DNA of 64,000 bases from Apiotrichum sp. Y4204 (Eukaryota; Basidiomycota; Tremellomycetes; Trichosporonales; Trichosporonaceae), in the NCBI GenBank assembly GCA_025531455.1, contig JAMYHL010000069.1, positions 186,001 through 250,000 on the forward strand. Reading direction: 5' to 3'. Of the stretch, positions 43,704 through 59,330 are shown piece after piece (position 1 is the first letter of the stretch; each line of letters begins with the position of its first letter). Under the pieces are notes generated by a model. It had not been told where the DNA came from. It searched no databases and saw only the letters and a program-made list of their open reading frames with translations. Position numbers and translations under genes: made by a program.

Positions 43704-44620
43704 GCCTTTCAATGATAGAGTATTGTCGTCCAGGATGGTGTTCCATCGCGCACCTGGCTGTTGAGCCGGTCCTCTTTCCTTGCTATTCGCTGCGCGCATC
43801 CTGTCACCGAACATGGCCAGTAAGGATCACTCGTCGCCTGATCAAGCAGTTTAGATGACGTTCAGGTGACGCAGAACACATGATATCAACCTCACGTAGG
43901 TCAGCTCCCATCCGTCGCCGCGCGGGCCGGCCCCTTCCGCCGTGACGCCGAGGAGACTAGACCGAACTGGTGTGGAGCACAGCGGTGCCCATGCAGAGAT
44001 CATCTTGCTGACTTGTGGAGTTGGGAACGAAGCCGTCATGGACGCGTCCACATCCGATGGAAGTTGCACTAGTGCCAGGATCCATTAGGTTCCGACACGG
44101 GGTGACGGCATACATGCACCACGTCGAACAAGCGATTCCAGCGGAATGAATCTGGTAGCTCGTTGGATAAGAGCCATCCTGAAAGTTGACTGGTATGTAA
44201 ACAGAGGCGATTTAGTTACATCTTGGTCGTGCAGGTAGTCCTGCATGCGGTGTTGCGCGTCTCTGGTAGGAATTTAGGTTCATTGCCGCGACGCGCCACC
44301 GCGGCCACCTCCACTGGCTCATCTGTCACAGGCACAACTGAACACCGCCTTCTGGACATCGTGCTCCCTCTCGGACGGCAGTCAGCAGAGTTCCTTGATT
44401 ACAGAAAGCACAGATAATATGGTTTCGCATGATGAAGATGTACGAATAGTATGGATCTGAGATCGTCATACGATGGATCTCGTCGGCGTGGTCGGTAGGT
44501 TTAAGTATGGTATGTTATGCTTTGGCAGCTTGATAGTATGGGTCGAATAGCGGAATTGAGATAGAATAGTATCGTGTTATTGACTGACGACATCGCTGCA
44601 ACGAGAGCTGCGATGGAACC
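43704..44620. other. Intergenic region
   Basis: About 900 bases upstream of the peptide gene and downstream of the helicase stop. A tRNA-D-arm-like stretch near 44157 was examined and rejected. No gene recognised. Confidence 0.4.
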
Positions 44621-47600
44621 TCACTGGGCAAGGCTATTGTTCCCACGGCGCGTCCCTGTAGTGCGCCTTTTGATGTTGGATTGCGAATTGCGCTCCCCAA
44701 CTGACACCACAAATTCCATCCACTTCCTAGAAATCGCCACGAGGGGTTCAATAATCTCGGCATTCGCGATCTTGCGGAGTGCACGCTCGTCATCGTTGCG
44801 TTGGGGGTAGAGGCGGACCAACTCGGCCTCGATGGGCTGAACGCGAGCCATGAAAAGGGGCCCATAATCATCGTAAACCTGCTGTCGGCCAGACTCGGTG
44901 TCGGAACCTGGGTCTGCGCGGAGGCGCCACAGGACTTGGTATTTAGCCCTCTCAAGCTCCAGCTCTGCCTCGAGAAGAAGAGCCTTGAGGTAGCGGAGGG
45001 AATATTCATGCTCCTCCGGACGAGAGAGTTTCACAGCGAGGCGGGCATCCCGGTCGGCGGAGAGCAGAAGTGCAAGCGCGAGCATCTCGAACGAGCGCCC
45101 CGCCGATCGGCAGCGCTGACGGGTGATCTTGCCACCTTTATGGTCCGTTTTTCCTCCGCGGCGGGGGTTGGCGTTCCATAGCACATCAGACATGGTCGCC
45201 GCGATAGCGACGAGCTCCAAACGCACGCGGACGGTGGCATGCAGGGCCTCAAGGCGGAAGCGAAGCGGCGAGGTTGGTTCAATTGTAGCCTCCGTGGGGA
45301 GTACAGGCCGCGAGAGCTCCAGGCGTGGCATTGACGGGTAGTTGACAATTTCGGTCAGACGCGCAAAGAGCCGCATGTACGGCCCTGCGAGGTCGCGCCA
45401 CGCGCTGGCTACGGGGCCATAGATCTTGAACGGGTTGTTCTTTCGGCACTCAAAGCGCGCGGGCTCGATACAGGTCGTGTCTGACGGATTGAGTAGGGTG
45501 AACGGCCGCAGAATCTGCGGGCGGGGTGGGGAGCGCTGAACAGGGATCATGTTGGAGAGCACTTTGCTGACGTCGTCCTTGCTCGGCGTTTTGAGGTCGT
45601 TGATTTGCACCGTGATAATCTTGAGCTCGGAGCTGAAGCGCTTGGTAACGACCTCGGCCTGCATGTCAAGAAACGCGCGCTTAGTGACGCGCCCGTAACG
45701 CGGAGACGTGACCGGTCCATCACACTTGAGGCACTGCTTGCGTGTGGTAAGTTCAGAGGGCTGGCTGACGTCGATCCAGACCTTGTCAGTCGACCGACGG
45801 ACGTAGTGCCCTTCGAGATTCATGTAGGCGTCGAGCGTTGTGACAGGGAAGGAATGGCCACAATCAAGAGTGATGATGCGAGACCCGAGTTCCTTCATTG
45901 TCCGCACCGTCAGGCTCTTCATTTTGTTCACAATCAGCCCCAGCTGGGAGACGGGCTTCTCAGTGTCACACTTAGGGCAGTCCTGCTTGTCGCAGGGTTC
46001 TCCGCACACCGAGGGACACGGGTGACCGCATGCAAGATTACGAGTACACGGCTTGTCACACGGCAGACGCTCGCAAGGCATGCCACACGGCTGGCGGCAC
46101 CGTCCATTGCCATGCTCGCACGTCCAACCACAGCGCTTCGGGCCTGTTATCACATTAGCGCAGTTTTGGTGAAGTACTTACATGGCACACAAAGCGCACC
46201 GCATGGAAGCTTGCAGCTGCCATGCTCACAGATCCGGAGACACGGTGCGGAGCAGATAGTGTGCTCATCATGGTTTGTTCCGCAGCGCTGCTCACATGGG
46301 TGAAGGCATGGCTCGATGGGGCGTTCGCAGGGGTGAGTGGCATGCTCTGTGCGGGGAATGCGAGAGACAACCTGCTCTTCGTCCGGAGGGTGCGCCCGGC
46401 GTGAGAGAGCTTGGCAGCGGGAGCATTGCTCGCTGCACTTCTTGTTGCAACACGAGAGCTGGGCATCGCAAACGGCCTGGCATGGGAAACCGAGGAGCTC
46501 GGTTTCGGAGCATGGAACCATTCCGGTGTGCTCGCATGTCGGGAGAGCTTTGGAAACGAGGACCTTGCATGCCACCTTTGAGAGATCGCTGGTCAGATGA
46601 CTAGAGTGAGCTGCAGATACGACCATGGCACTCACCAGCGAACTCGAACCTCATGGCCGCAGGGCAGTACGACCCCGTTAACCATAGCAGTGCACTTGCC
46701 GCACTCTTGGGAGCACTTGAGGCTGCAGGGGTGTCCACAGGGGAGAGGTCGTCCGCATGTCTCCATGCACTTTTCTGTCTCGTGTCGCGGATCGTCGGCA
46801 TGACACTGAAAGTCAGTACTCATCTCATCATCTTTGGCGACGTACTTTCCGCTTGCACTTGTGACCACACTTTGCAAACTGTCCTTCGCACGGCTCGAGA
46901 CATCCGCCATCGGGACACAGAACGTTCAACTGGCCCGGCTGATCAATGACACTGGGGGTTTTGTGACGCGCACAGGCGACGACAAATCCTGCGCTAACCA
47001 AGTCCTGATCGCGCAGCTCGTTGATGATCGTGTTCCACATTTGACTGCCTGACGCCAGCTGCTCCGCATTGCCGAGGATGTAGAGCCCATGCTTTGCACG
47101 CGAGAGCGCCACATTCGTGCGGTTGCGGGACTGATGTCAGCAAGGTCTGCGACAAGTAAGACATACTCTCAGGAACCCGATCGTGCTCCGCACACTGCGG
47201 TTGAACTCGGTCAGGCCGGCATTGCGAACAAGGGACAGAATCACACTGGAGTCAGAGACGATCTTAAACTACCTCTCACACTTTGGCTTCCTCGCCCTGG
47301 AAGTTATCGACAGTGCGTAGAAGGATCTGCTGGTCAAGCTTCACTGTCTTGGTCACAGTCATTGATTCATTGTCGTCCACGAGGTCGTCATCGCGCCCGA
47401 ACTTGGAGATATTGCGCTGGTCGCGTTCGTCGATGATGACGGCAACCTTGCCTGCAAGGCGACGGCGTACCTCGAGGAGCTGACCAAGATAGCCACACTG
47501 CGAGTGAGTAGAGGAAAGGAAATACTGCCTGTAAGTAATGTGACACGTACTAGAATGACGATATCGCCCTCTTCCGAGTAGCAACCTTGCTTAAGTAGAT

Positions 47601-50600
47601 AAAGTGCAAGATCACAGACCATATCGGCCTCGTACTTGTTAGTCTTTGAGGCATTACTATCGCCTCCGCCTTCTTCGCGGTGGTAATGGTCACTGTTATC
47701 AGTCTTGGTCCACTAGTCAATATTCACAGGAACTGCAGGTTGGTCGCCATACCGCTAACGTCTGGGTATAGCTCAACGAGAGAATGATCTTCCAAGTTGG
47801 GATACAACGTGTTGCTGCTGTCAGTCATCTCAACAACAATCAAGACAGCGCACCGGATAAGCGATGAGATTGGGGGCCGCATTCGGCGCTGCACCTCCAG
47901 CTGACTCATTGGTAGGCCGTTGCTGGCAAGGCGTTCCATGAGACTCATATCGAAGCGGTAACGTTCGCCTCCACGGGTATTCTCCACCGACAGGTCGTAG
48001 CGGTTGACCATGGGGCGGAGCTGAAGTGGGTCGCCGATTGCGATAACGTGTTCCACCGAGGGGAAGAGTGAGGTGAGGACGTGTGCCTCCAGAATTTGTC
48101 CTGCTTCTTCGAGGACGATAACCTTGGGCGCAAAACGCGTCATCACGGCAGCAAGATTAGCAGCACCGTTGGTTGTTGCCCCGACCAGGTCCTTGTCACT
48201 GAGCACGCTGGCGGTAATGTCGTCCTTGGCGGCCTCCCATTGTTCCCGAAGGTGAGTGTGGCGGCGGGCGAGGGGCTCAAACAGGGCGACAGCGTTCTCG
48301 CCGATACGCGCAGCGACGGTCTCGTACATTTGTTGTGCGACCGCAGCTCGTTCATGAGCGGAGAAGGTCCATACGTTTCCGTCATTGAGCAGGTCCTCCA
48401 CCGAGCGCTGAGACGTGGAAATCGCCGGGAGAGTTTCGAGATCAAAGAATCGAAGGAACAGTGCTTTGTCGTTCATGACCTGCTCGCGGGTCGGAGCTGG
48501 TTTATCGACAATGGACTCAGCGGGCAGGTTTCCGTCGTCGCTGTCCCCATCATCAGTTTCCTCGTCAGAAGTCTCCTCGTCAAAATCCTCGGGCATCTTC
48601 TGGGAAAGATACGCGAGTCTGAGATCGAGATCCAGAGGTTCTGGCTCATCGTCTTCTGACTCGTCCTCCGATTCTTCTAAGGCATCAAACCGGTTAGCCG
48701 TCTTGTGCTGGTCGATCTGGTTTTGTAGTGCTTGAGGCATGACCTGGGGAGGGGCGACGTGTGCGAGACGAGTGACAAAGTCAATGTCCTTGCCATGGCG
48801 CCAGAAGTCCCAGTAGTTGTTGCTTCGACGGAGATGCGTTCCATTTCGGCCTACGCTGGTCCATAGTCCGTCCTCCTCGAAGCACGCTGTCACGTACTGG
48901 GGTGGATTCTGCAGAGCGGCGAAAATGACCGGATGGTATTCCTTCAAGTGCTCCAGGATGCGTTCATCAGTAACACCCTCAGCGCCAAGATCTTTGATGA
49001 TCGGAGTCAATTCCTGTCGTTAGTTGAAGTAGCTTATACACAGACGCACGTCTTTGATCTCTCTCATCTCAAGACAGAGGTTCTTGGCCTTGCGCTGAAG
49101 ACGCCAATTGCCCTGTTCCCGCTGGCTGATCTTGTAAAGGGTGAGCTCGCTAATGACTTCGTCCTTGGATCGCGAGCCAAGGCGGACAATGTTCTTCGTG
49201 ACACCGGCATCGTGTGTAGCGCGCAGAATATGGTCAAGCGCGTGGTTTGTGAACCCCAGCAACATGATGGGGCGGACCTTGTTTGCGAACAGCACGCGGA
49301 GGAGCTCCACGCCGGTGAATGTCTTCCCTGTACCGGGGGGACCTTGGATGAGCGCGAGCTCGCGCGTGAGAGAGTCGATCACCGCCTCGCTCTGGCTCGG
49401 ATCGAGTTTGCCCTGTTGGGCCATGATTTCCCGTGCGTTCACAATCGAGAGCGGGGTACGGGGATTGAACTTGCATGAGGAGACAGTGGCATCCTCTTTT
49501 AGCAACACAGACAGGTCCCAGGTGAACCCGGGCCTCTGCGCGTATTCAGGTAGCGCAATGTGTTTCCCACTCAGGTCGCCGGGAACAAGATACTCTTTGA
49601 GAGGAATCTGGAGGGGCTCGGCGCGTTGCAGCGCGAGAAGGAACGGCCGGACAGACTCGTACAGCACTGGACTCTCAAGAAGGACACGTGAATGGAAGCC
49701 CCGCGCCTCCCCGCGTTGCAGAGTACGCGCGGCTGCGATCCCTGCCGTGGTATCAAGAAAGTGTAGGCCGAAAATGAAGGTCTCTTTGGGGTCGGCGGGG
49801 AACCTGAACTGGGTTGACACTGGTATAAGCTCGTGCAAAGGTTAACAAACCGATTCGAGACTCACTCATAGTCAGATTCGCGATGGCCACATCTGCGCCA
49901 TTCCTGCTCTTGGTCACGACAGCGACGAGGCCGCCGGAGGGCATCCGCTTGCTCTGGGCCCAGAATCCGCGGGGATAGTGGCGGGCCTGTCCCGGCGGTG
50001 AGTCGGCACGCACGAGAATCACGAGGCCGGTCTTGAACTCAAAGTTTAGCCCGACGTACTCTATGTTGGTGAGAATTGGAAGGCGACTGTCGTCAGCCAA
50101 GATTCAGCGCTTCACGTACTTGGAGTCTGTCCCCCCGTCACTAGGGATATACCATCCGCCGCCCACACGGAGGCACTTGGCCAGCTGGGTCCTATCAAAC
50201 TTCTCATCCTCAGCGTCGGCAAGGAGAGACTGGACGCCGGCGACGAACCCGCTCATCGCGTCCGCCCGCAGAAGGCGGAACTGGATATCAAGACTGTCAT
50301 CAGAGCTGAAACCCTTGCTCACTCACAGGCGGGCCATGCTGTTCTCGGGAAGGTGATGCGGTCCTCTAGCCACATTCGTGGGGAGATACTCGGCGCGCTC
50401 AGCGCGCAGCTCGTCTTCTGAAGGTTGCACGCGGATGTCCCGAATACACGTTTTGTCTGCATCAGCGTCGAGACGCGATCATCTACCCACCATTCGAGTG
50501 GCGCGGGCCTTTCGTGGACACAGTTCCGGGGCCATCATACTCTCCTTGCAAGGCGGCAAGGACGCCAGGGCTAATTTCTTGGGCGGTGGACATTTGTGTC

Positions 50601-51842
50601 TGAGGCGGCACCGCGGCGTCCCGTAGCAGCTTGATATCCTTGCGGATACGCTGAAGAATGTAATTTTGTTCTTCTTTGTCTCGCTGCGAGAGGGGGTCGG
50701 TGAATCTGCCGACAACGACGGCCTCGGCCCACTTTCCAAACTGCTCGCTGAAGTCGTTTACAAAAGCCCACACCCGCGGGAGGAGGAACTTCGCTCCAAG
50801 GCGCGCTTGATACTCGATCAGAAGCGAAGCCACCGGCTTGAACACCTGAACGCCCGACGTGATGCGCACCACGCCCTGGACAGTTGGGTTGGCAAAGGTG
50901 TTGGCCGCGACACTTGAGGTGATGTTCTTTTCGAGAATATCGAGAACGGGGCTGATGTTCTTGTCCACGATAGCATACAGCGCGCTGAGCTGTCAGCAAA
51001 CTGACGAGGAAATGCACCAGCTAGTCTGTACGATGCAGCAGTCAAAGTATTCAGTGTCCCCTCATTATCTTGCACAACAAAGCCAGGGAATGTGAAGTAG
51101 CGCGCTTTCGGCGCCCAAAGTTGGAATTCTCCGGTCCCAGTACTCACTTGATGCTCGACTGAGCGGCACTCTTCACAACGCTTTCGCAAGTAAGATACTG
51201 CGGTCAGCGTTATCACACCCACTACTCACTCCAATTAGCCCCATGTATGTTGAAAATGAAAGACTGGCGCTCGAATGTTTAGGGAGGCACAAGGCCTCGG
51301 AGAAACGTACAGCGAGGTTTCCCGGCGTCTGATGTGAGCAGCAAAGACAGAGGCAGACGTACCTCGGAAACCATATCAAGCACCCTTTCACGGTCCTCGA
51401 GGAGCTGCTATCAGCGGTGCACACGCCATTACACGTACCCAGGCGTTGTTGCTCCTATTTGACGAGACCAGGGCGCTGACCAGCCGCCGCGCATCAGTGC
51501 CGCTCGCGATACGCGCGCCATCCCTCCCCAATTGGCGGAGAATCTCGCTCGCGGCGGCAAATGAAAGCGGCACGGTCAGGAAGAGGAGGGCGTCGCTGAG
51601 CCGTACGCTCACGGCGTCAATGGGTGGAAAGGTGCTCGCCTCGAGGTTTACAGGGGCGGCTTGCCTCACTGGTTGACGTGCTGGTGTGGGTGCTCGCTGG
51701 GTCGGTACCCATTTTTTGCCTGGCGGCCGGGAGCCGTGCCAGAAAGTGCAGTTTTGGCCAAACCTAATGTCAGCTTTTGACAGCCTGCCGAGACGTACGG
51801 ACAGTGCCCGGCGGCGTACTTGAAGCACTGAGCTCTGCCCAT
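44621..51842 (-). CDS. ZNFX1/Hrr1-type SF1 RNA helicase with NFX1 zinc fingers
   Basis: A ~7.2-kb multi-exon gene coding roughly 2,000 aa; the ends are firm, most inner boundaries are not listed. ATG 51842 opens a CCCH zinc finger that spans the first intron (51799/51763): CFKYAAGHCPFGQNCTFWH, spacing C-x7-C-x5-C-x3-H. SF1 helicase motifs follow: LIQGPPGTGKT (~49330-49360), GFTNHALDHIL, an acidic insert near 48540-48680, Walker B VIVLEEAGQILEAHVL (~48075-48125), IGDPLQLRP, EVQRRMRPPISSLIR (~47855-47905), VDNFQGEEAKV (~47280-47310) and VALSRAKHGLYILG (~47070-47115). NFX1-type Cys/His fingers fill ~46900-45950 (CGHPCSLKCSQECGKC, CEHGNGRCRQPC, CGHPCPSVCGEPC). The C-terminal ~450 residues are less conserved. 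Relatives S. pombe Hrr1, Neurospora SAD-3 and worm/human ZNFX1 act in small-RNA silencing and RNA surveillance, so a similar role is likely by family. Confidence 0.88.
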
Positions 51843-52722
51843 CGTGTAGAAGATGTGCAGACGCCAGTCACGGGTGGTCGGTTATCAGAGTAAGAAGATC
51901 AAGTTACGGTGTGCTCAGTTCCAATACAAGTTCGAAAGTCAAGTGTGAAGAAGAGAAGAAGAAACGAAAGGAAGGTGATTATATGCGCAAGTGAGGTGAG
52001 AGATAGCCGTGGTGTGGTGAGCAACCAAGCATGCCATCAGCATGGGAAGCAGGGGCACGTCAGAGCCAGGGCAATCAGCAGCTGGCGCGAGCACATTGCG
52101 ACTCTCTCGGGGTAGCAGGGATCAGACTCGCGCCTCGCGCGCAAGGGGTCGGTGACATCGTCTGCCTCGCGCTGGGCGTTGGGACTCGATCCGCAGAGGA
52201 GCGCACAGTGAACAGCAGTTGTGTGCTGCTCCGTGGAGGAGTTGCTCCTGGCGCCGGGGTGCGGTCTTGCTGTATGCTTCTGTTCACCGCACCGCATAAG
52301 CTTGAGAAGCGTCTCCTCGGTGTCGCCGGGCGGTGTGCGCATATCAATGTAAATCGTGTTCCAGACATTCCAGACACAACAGCGCCCGAAGCGCCCGATT
52401 GTCTGACCTCTGAGAAGGGAGTGTCAGTAATGTCAGGATCCCCATAGTCCACGGACTCTCATCGCCCCAGTTCTCCGTTCCTCACTCGAGCCCTGCTGCT
52501 CGCCCCCTTCATTCGTTTCGGCGTCACTAGTCATAAGCGCGCACGGTCGAGTGTCAAGTAGGTGAGTACTCCAGATTGGGTGAGTGCGATCCAAGAACAC
52601 AGAATAACATGATATCACAATGCGAGGGTACTGAATCCGATCCAACCAATCTATATCGTGGGGCGTCGGGCGCAACGGCCGCGTCGCGAACACGTTTCGA
52701 CGCCCCCTCCTCGACCTCCACA
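51843..52722 (-). promoter_or_regulatory. Intergenic region upstream of the ZNFX1-type helicase
   Basis: About 880 bases between the RRP12 stop and the helicase start, both transcribed leftward. Holds the helicase promoter and RRP12 3' UTR; nothing specific recognised. Confidence 0.4.
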
Positions 52723-55700
52723 CTACGCGCGCTGGCCCTTCTTCTTGTTCGTAAGGGACGTGCGCTCCCGTCCGCCCCCACGCTTCGCCGCCGCCTTCCC
52801 GATTGGGACGTACGAGTACGGGTCCGGGCCACCGTCGCGCTTGATGTCGCCGCCGGCACGCTTGGCGCGGAACTCGTCGCCGAGGCGCTTGATCGGCGCC
52901 TTTTTCTTGGCCTTCTTCTTCGGCTCGCCCATGAGCTCGTCCAGGTCCATCGCGTCCATCTCTGCCCGGTCGGCCTCGCGCGCGCGCTTTGTGTTCTTGT
53001 TGAACTTGAGCCCACCGCTTGCGCCTCGCGTCGCACCGTCCGCACCGGCCATGGAGGTGAGGTAGGCGTTTCCAGCACCGGCAGCCGCATCGGCCGACAT
53101 CGACATATGCGCGTCGCCGCCGTCGTTGTCGTCCTCCTCGGCAATGATCATCTTTCCGCTCTTGTCCGTCTTGAAGTGCGCGGCGTCCTGGCCCGGCTTG
53201 CGCTTGCGGGCCGCGGCAGCCGGGTCCGCCCGGCTGACACCACCAGCGATCGAACGGGACAGAAGGTCCATAGGCTCGTCGCCCTCGTTGCGGATGTACT
53301 GCGCGTTGGCGGCCGCGACAGCAGCCTTGCGCTGGCGCTTGGAGAGCGGCTTTGTCGGGCGACCGTGGGCGTTGCTCTTGGTGTTCCCCTCGTCCTCGTT
53401 GTCCGAGTCGAGGTCCGAGTCCGAATTGTAGAGAATGTCGTCAAAGGCATTGCCTGAGCTTGTCCGCGGCTTGTCCTCCATCTCCTCGTCCTCGTCGGCG
53501 GCACCCGCCTTTTTGCGCTTGGCGCGCTCCTTGCGCTTCTTGATGTTCTCAAGCACCTTGCGTTCCCCACCCTCGGGTGCGTGCTTGTACACCTCGTCGT
53601 AGCCAAACTTGCGAATCATGCGCTCAAAGATGTGAACAGTCTTGGACTTGAAGTGGTTCTTGTGGTCGTGCACCCAGCCCAGAAGCGCGGGGACCAAGGT
53701 GTTAAGGTGCGCGGCAACAGCGTCGTGGGGGAGCGCGACGACCGCAACCTTGACAAAACCAAGTGCGCTCTTCACGATTTCACGGTTCTTCGAGCCGACA
53801 AAGACGGCAATCGTGGCGACCAGCTCGGATATCAGCTCGTCGGGAATGTCGTCCTTGAACTCGAAGAGAAGACGCGAGAGAGCGTTGATCGACGCCGAGA
53901 TCATGTGCGGCGTCTCGCCAGTGAGACCCGCGGCGACCATTGTAATGTACTCCTCGGCGGTAGCAGCGACGGTGTTCTCCTGCATCTCCTCAGAGTCCTC
54001 GGCCTGGATCGCCTGCTTGACTTCACCACCGCCGGCCATCTTGTGGCCCATGACGACGAGCAGGTCAAAGCCTGCGTCGCGTGCACGCTCATTGACCTCC
54101 TTGGTGCCGAGGACGGCCTCGGAAAGGAGCTCAGGGATGACGTGAAGGCGGTCGCGAGGAAGAGCATCCACAAGCGAGGCCAGGAGCTGGAGACGGTCAC
54201 GCTGGGCACCGGGACCGACGCCGGCCGCAACCTCGTTGAGACGCGCGACAAAGGCCTCGAGCTTCTCGCCACTTGCCGCGTCGCCCAGCTTCTCGGCCTC
54301 GAGGAGACGCTTCAGCAGACGGTAACTCTTCTTCTGAACAGTGGCGTCGCTGTGCTCGAGCAGGTCCTTGGTCGAAGTGGCGGCGAACAGGGAGGCGCTC
54401 TGAGCAGGAGGGAGAGCAGGGACGAAGAGGATCAGAAGGTCGAGCATGGTGTGCGAGATGGGCGAGGCGCCGGGAGCCGGAGCAGCGGTGGAGCCGAGAT
54501 TCTCGGACAGATGCGAGGTGACCGTGTTGTAGGTCTCAATGATATCCTTCGCGTCCATGATGCCTGTCCAAGCGCCGATGACGTCGCCGACCATGCCACG
54601 CTGCTCACGAGGAAGCTTGGCAAAGACGTTGAGGAGAACCGAGACCATGTCCTTACCGAGGCTCTTGAGCTTCGCGAGGTTGGCCTTGGCGCCCTCCTGG
54701 TCAATGCCGAACTGCTTGCGCAGCTGGGCCGGCTCGGTACCCGAGGCGATGAGCTGCTGGGTCGAGGTGACGAGAAGCGACAGCGAGCGGAGGAGCGACG
54801 GGAGAAGGAGAGGCTGGGTGTAGAGCAGGTTGGTGATAAGGCTGAGGAAGGGGCCCGAAAGACCCTCCTGCAGGTCGCGAGGCATCTCACAGAAGCCAGG
54901 CAGGCAGTCCCAGATCTGGCCGACGACAACCTCCCAGATCTTGGCTTCCGCCGCGCGGTCGCCATCCTCAGCAGCCACCTTGCGCTCGAAAAGGCGCTCC
55001 GACAACGGGCGGAAGTAGGTGGCGAAGAAGGCGAGCGAGTCGTTGGTCGTGCGGGTGCGGATCAGCGGCAGAAGGTGGGCGCGGCCAGGCTGGGGGACAT
55101 TGCCCTTGCTGAAGGTTAGCATAGTTAACTATTCAAACTCACGCATCGGGCTCGATGTTGAGCGGGAGCGCGTCGAGAACACCCTCGACGCCGATGACCT
55201 CGATAGCCATACCGACCACCTCGTCAACCTTGTCCTTGGCCTCGAAACCCTTCTGGTTGCGGAGGTCACCGACATCACGGATAAGCGGCAGGAGGAGCTC
55301 CTGAGCAGCCGTGGGCGACACACTCTTAGCATCGATAATGGCGTCGGCGGGACCGGGGGCGACGCGGAGACGAAGGCGGGAGATGAGGGCGGTGAGAATC
55401 GTGAAAAGGTACGGCATGCGGAGAGCATGAGAGTCAAGCGCCTCCAGAACAGCCGAGATAACACGGGTAAGGAACGGTGTCTTCTGCTTCTTCCTCGCTC
55501 CGGGAAGATGCTCGCCGCGGCGGAGGTAGTTGACCGTCGCCAGGATAGCCTCGTCAGTGATGCAGAAGCGCACGATGCCGTCGCCGATGGCGTTGGCGGC
55601 AGCAGTGCATGCAGCGGGAGAGGCGTTGGCGGAAAGAAGCATGTCGTTGAACATGAGCTTAAACGTGCGCGGAAGGTAAGCAGGAACGTTGGCCGGGTCC

Positions 55701-56785
55701 TGGAGCGACATCTTGACAAGCGCTGAGCTGAGGGCGCCGAGGTAAGTGGCGACGTCGGGCGAGGACTGGTCGGGGACCGACGAAAGTAGCGATTCGACAA
55801 TTTTCGGGAGGTTGGTCATCACCTCTGGCCGGGCACCTGTCGAGTCGACCGGCGGAGGAGAGAGGAGATGCGAAAGGAGGGTGTAGACTTGCGAGGTAAG
55901 ATGGGGCTGCGGCGGCAGCGAGAGCAGAAGCGAGCAGAGCTGCGACAGTTGCTGAATGTCAGTTAATCATCGTCAAGCACGACTAACCTCGTCTCCCCAC
56001 ACAGCAACCCATCCACGAAGACCTTGAACAATCCAAATCGTGCGCTTCTCAGTCGCATCCTCGGCGCCAGCGAAACGGGCCTTCTTGCCCTTGGAGCTGC
56101 TGCTCACACGAAGATCCTCATCGAGAGCAGAAGTGACCCACTCGCGCGCACGGGGAAGATACGGGTGGGCGCCGGGAGTAAGCCGCGGCGGAACGGGGGT
56201 AACAAGGACCTTGCGGACGCCCTCTTGTGCGACGTGACGGACCTTCGGGCGGGGGTCAAGGCTTAGCTCGAGGAGGTAGTTGAACGCGCGCTTGAGGAGG
56301 GGCGTGCCGGTCAATGAGCTGCCGGTGGCGAAAAGAATGAGCGAGGTGACGATCTGGAGGAGGGAGCGGAGGGCAGGGGGGTGAGGCATAGCGGTGTCAA
56401 AGAGTGGGATAATGCACTCAAGAAGCGCCGAGAGTTTCGAGGTCACGACCTTCGGCGAGGTCTCGGGCACGACGATGGCGAGAAGGTAGAGGGTGGCGGG
56501 AATGAGGTCGCCTTCGCCCATCTTCTCTGTCTCGGCCATCTCCTCTCCCGTCTCGCCCTCTGCAATATCATCGGAACATGCCTTTTCGAGGCACTGAAGC
56601 AGGGCCGTAAAGTACGCCGTGGGCGAGTGCGGGAGGGACGAGCCGGGGAGAGTGGAGGAGATGGTAGATTCGATGGCGACGAGGAGCTGAGCGGGCTTGG
56701 CCGAGTGCGCGAGCCCCGAGGACGTCAGGCGGCGCACCTTGGCAAGCTGAGTGCCGAAGTCTATCGGCTGCGCTGCGGACGCCAT
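52723..56785 (-). CDS. RRP12: RRP12-like ribosome biogenesis protein
   Basis: Three exons, 56785-55988, 55951-55143 and 55108-52723 (3993 nt, 1330 aa; yeast Rrp12 is 1228). ATG 56785 begins MASAAQPIDFGTQLAKVRRL. Most of the protein is HEAT-like helical repeats containing the NUC173 region (LLPLIRTRTTNDSLAFFATY, CLPGFCEMPRDLQEGLSGPF). A second conserved stretch reads KSALGFVKVAVVALPHDAV then IFERMIRKFGYDEV. The C-terminus is lysine-rich and disordered (KKRKERAKRKKAG, TKPLSKRQRKAAVAAANAQY) with acidic DEDEEMEDK and DSDSDLDSDNEDE patches and a final KKKGQRA, typical of nucleolar proteins. Rrp12 assists export of both ribosomal subunits and late 18S pre-rRNA maturation. Intact; the family call is firm. 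Confidence 0.93.
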
Positions 56786-57095
56786 GGTGGTAATGGGGAA
56801 GAGAGGGGGTGAGGTGGTGGAAACAGAAGAGAGGATGGGAAAGTTGAGAATCTTGACCGTGATGGAGCTGATCGTCAAGATTCAGAAAATCTCAGGCATC
56901 ACGTGACTTTATGCGTGCTGATCACGTGCATCACACGTTACTGTATTTTCCGGTCCCAAGTGTGTGCTCGCCATCAATAACGTCTTCCTCGCTGCTCTCA
57001 ACATCGTCCCCATCATCATCACCTTGCATTCACTCTCCCATACTACGCGGCGACACGCCGACGACGACGGCAGAAGCGACTGACCTTGCAGCGCC
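56786..57095. promoter_or_regulatory. Divergent promoter, RRP12 / MYST acetyltransferase
   Basis: A 310-base gap between divergent starts. Two ATCACGTGA/C-type E-box elements (CACGTG) occur near 56900-56905 and 56923-56928, 23 bases apart; CACGTG sites suit bHLH factors such as Cbf1. Confidence 0.45.
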
Positions 57096-59091
<1,996 letters not shown>

Positions 59092-59330
59092 ACTGAGTTT
59101 GGGTTATACTATGCATGTAGAGTGTACTATCTAGTGCTCATCGTGGTGGTGCTTGTCTCTGGTGTTGTATAGGTCTTGGGGGGTAACAACCCTCTGGGAT
59201 AAATGCGGAATAAATAACCTCGAAATATTCCATTCACCAGCAGACTGCGTTTCGACTTCGACAAGTCCATCATTTCGCTGTTACAACATTGTCTTTTAAA
59301 CAACAACAAACATCCATCCCGGCATCCACC

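Noticed and set aside
44155..44230. tRNA-like stretch (TAGCTC...GAGC D-arm)
   Set aside because: No matching anticodon stem, no GTTCGA T-loop and no acceptor pairing.
53581..55119. 512-codon open frame antisense to RRP12
   Set aside because: The opposite strand encodes the conserved RRP12 core; this is a complement artefact.
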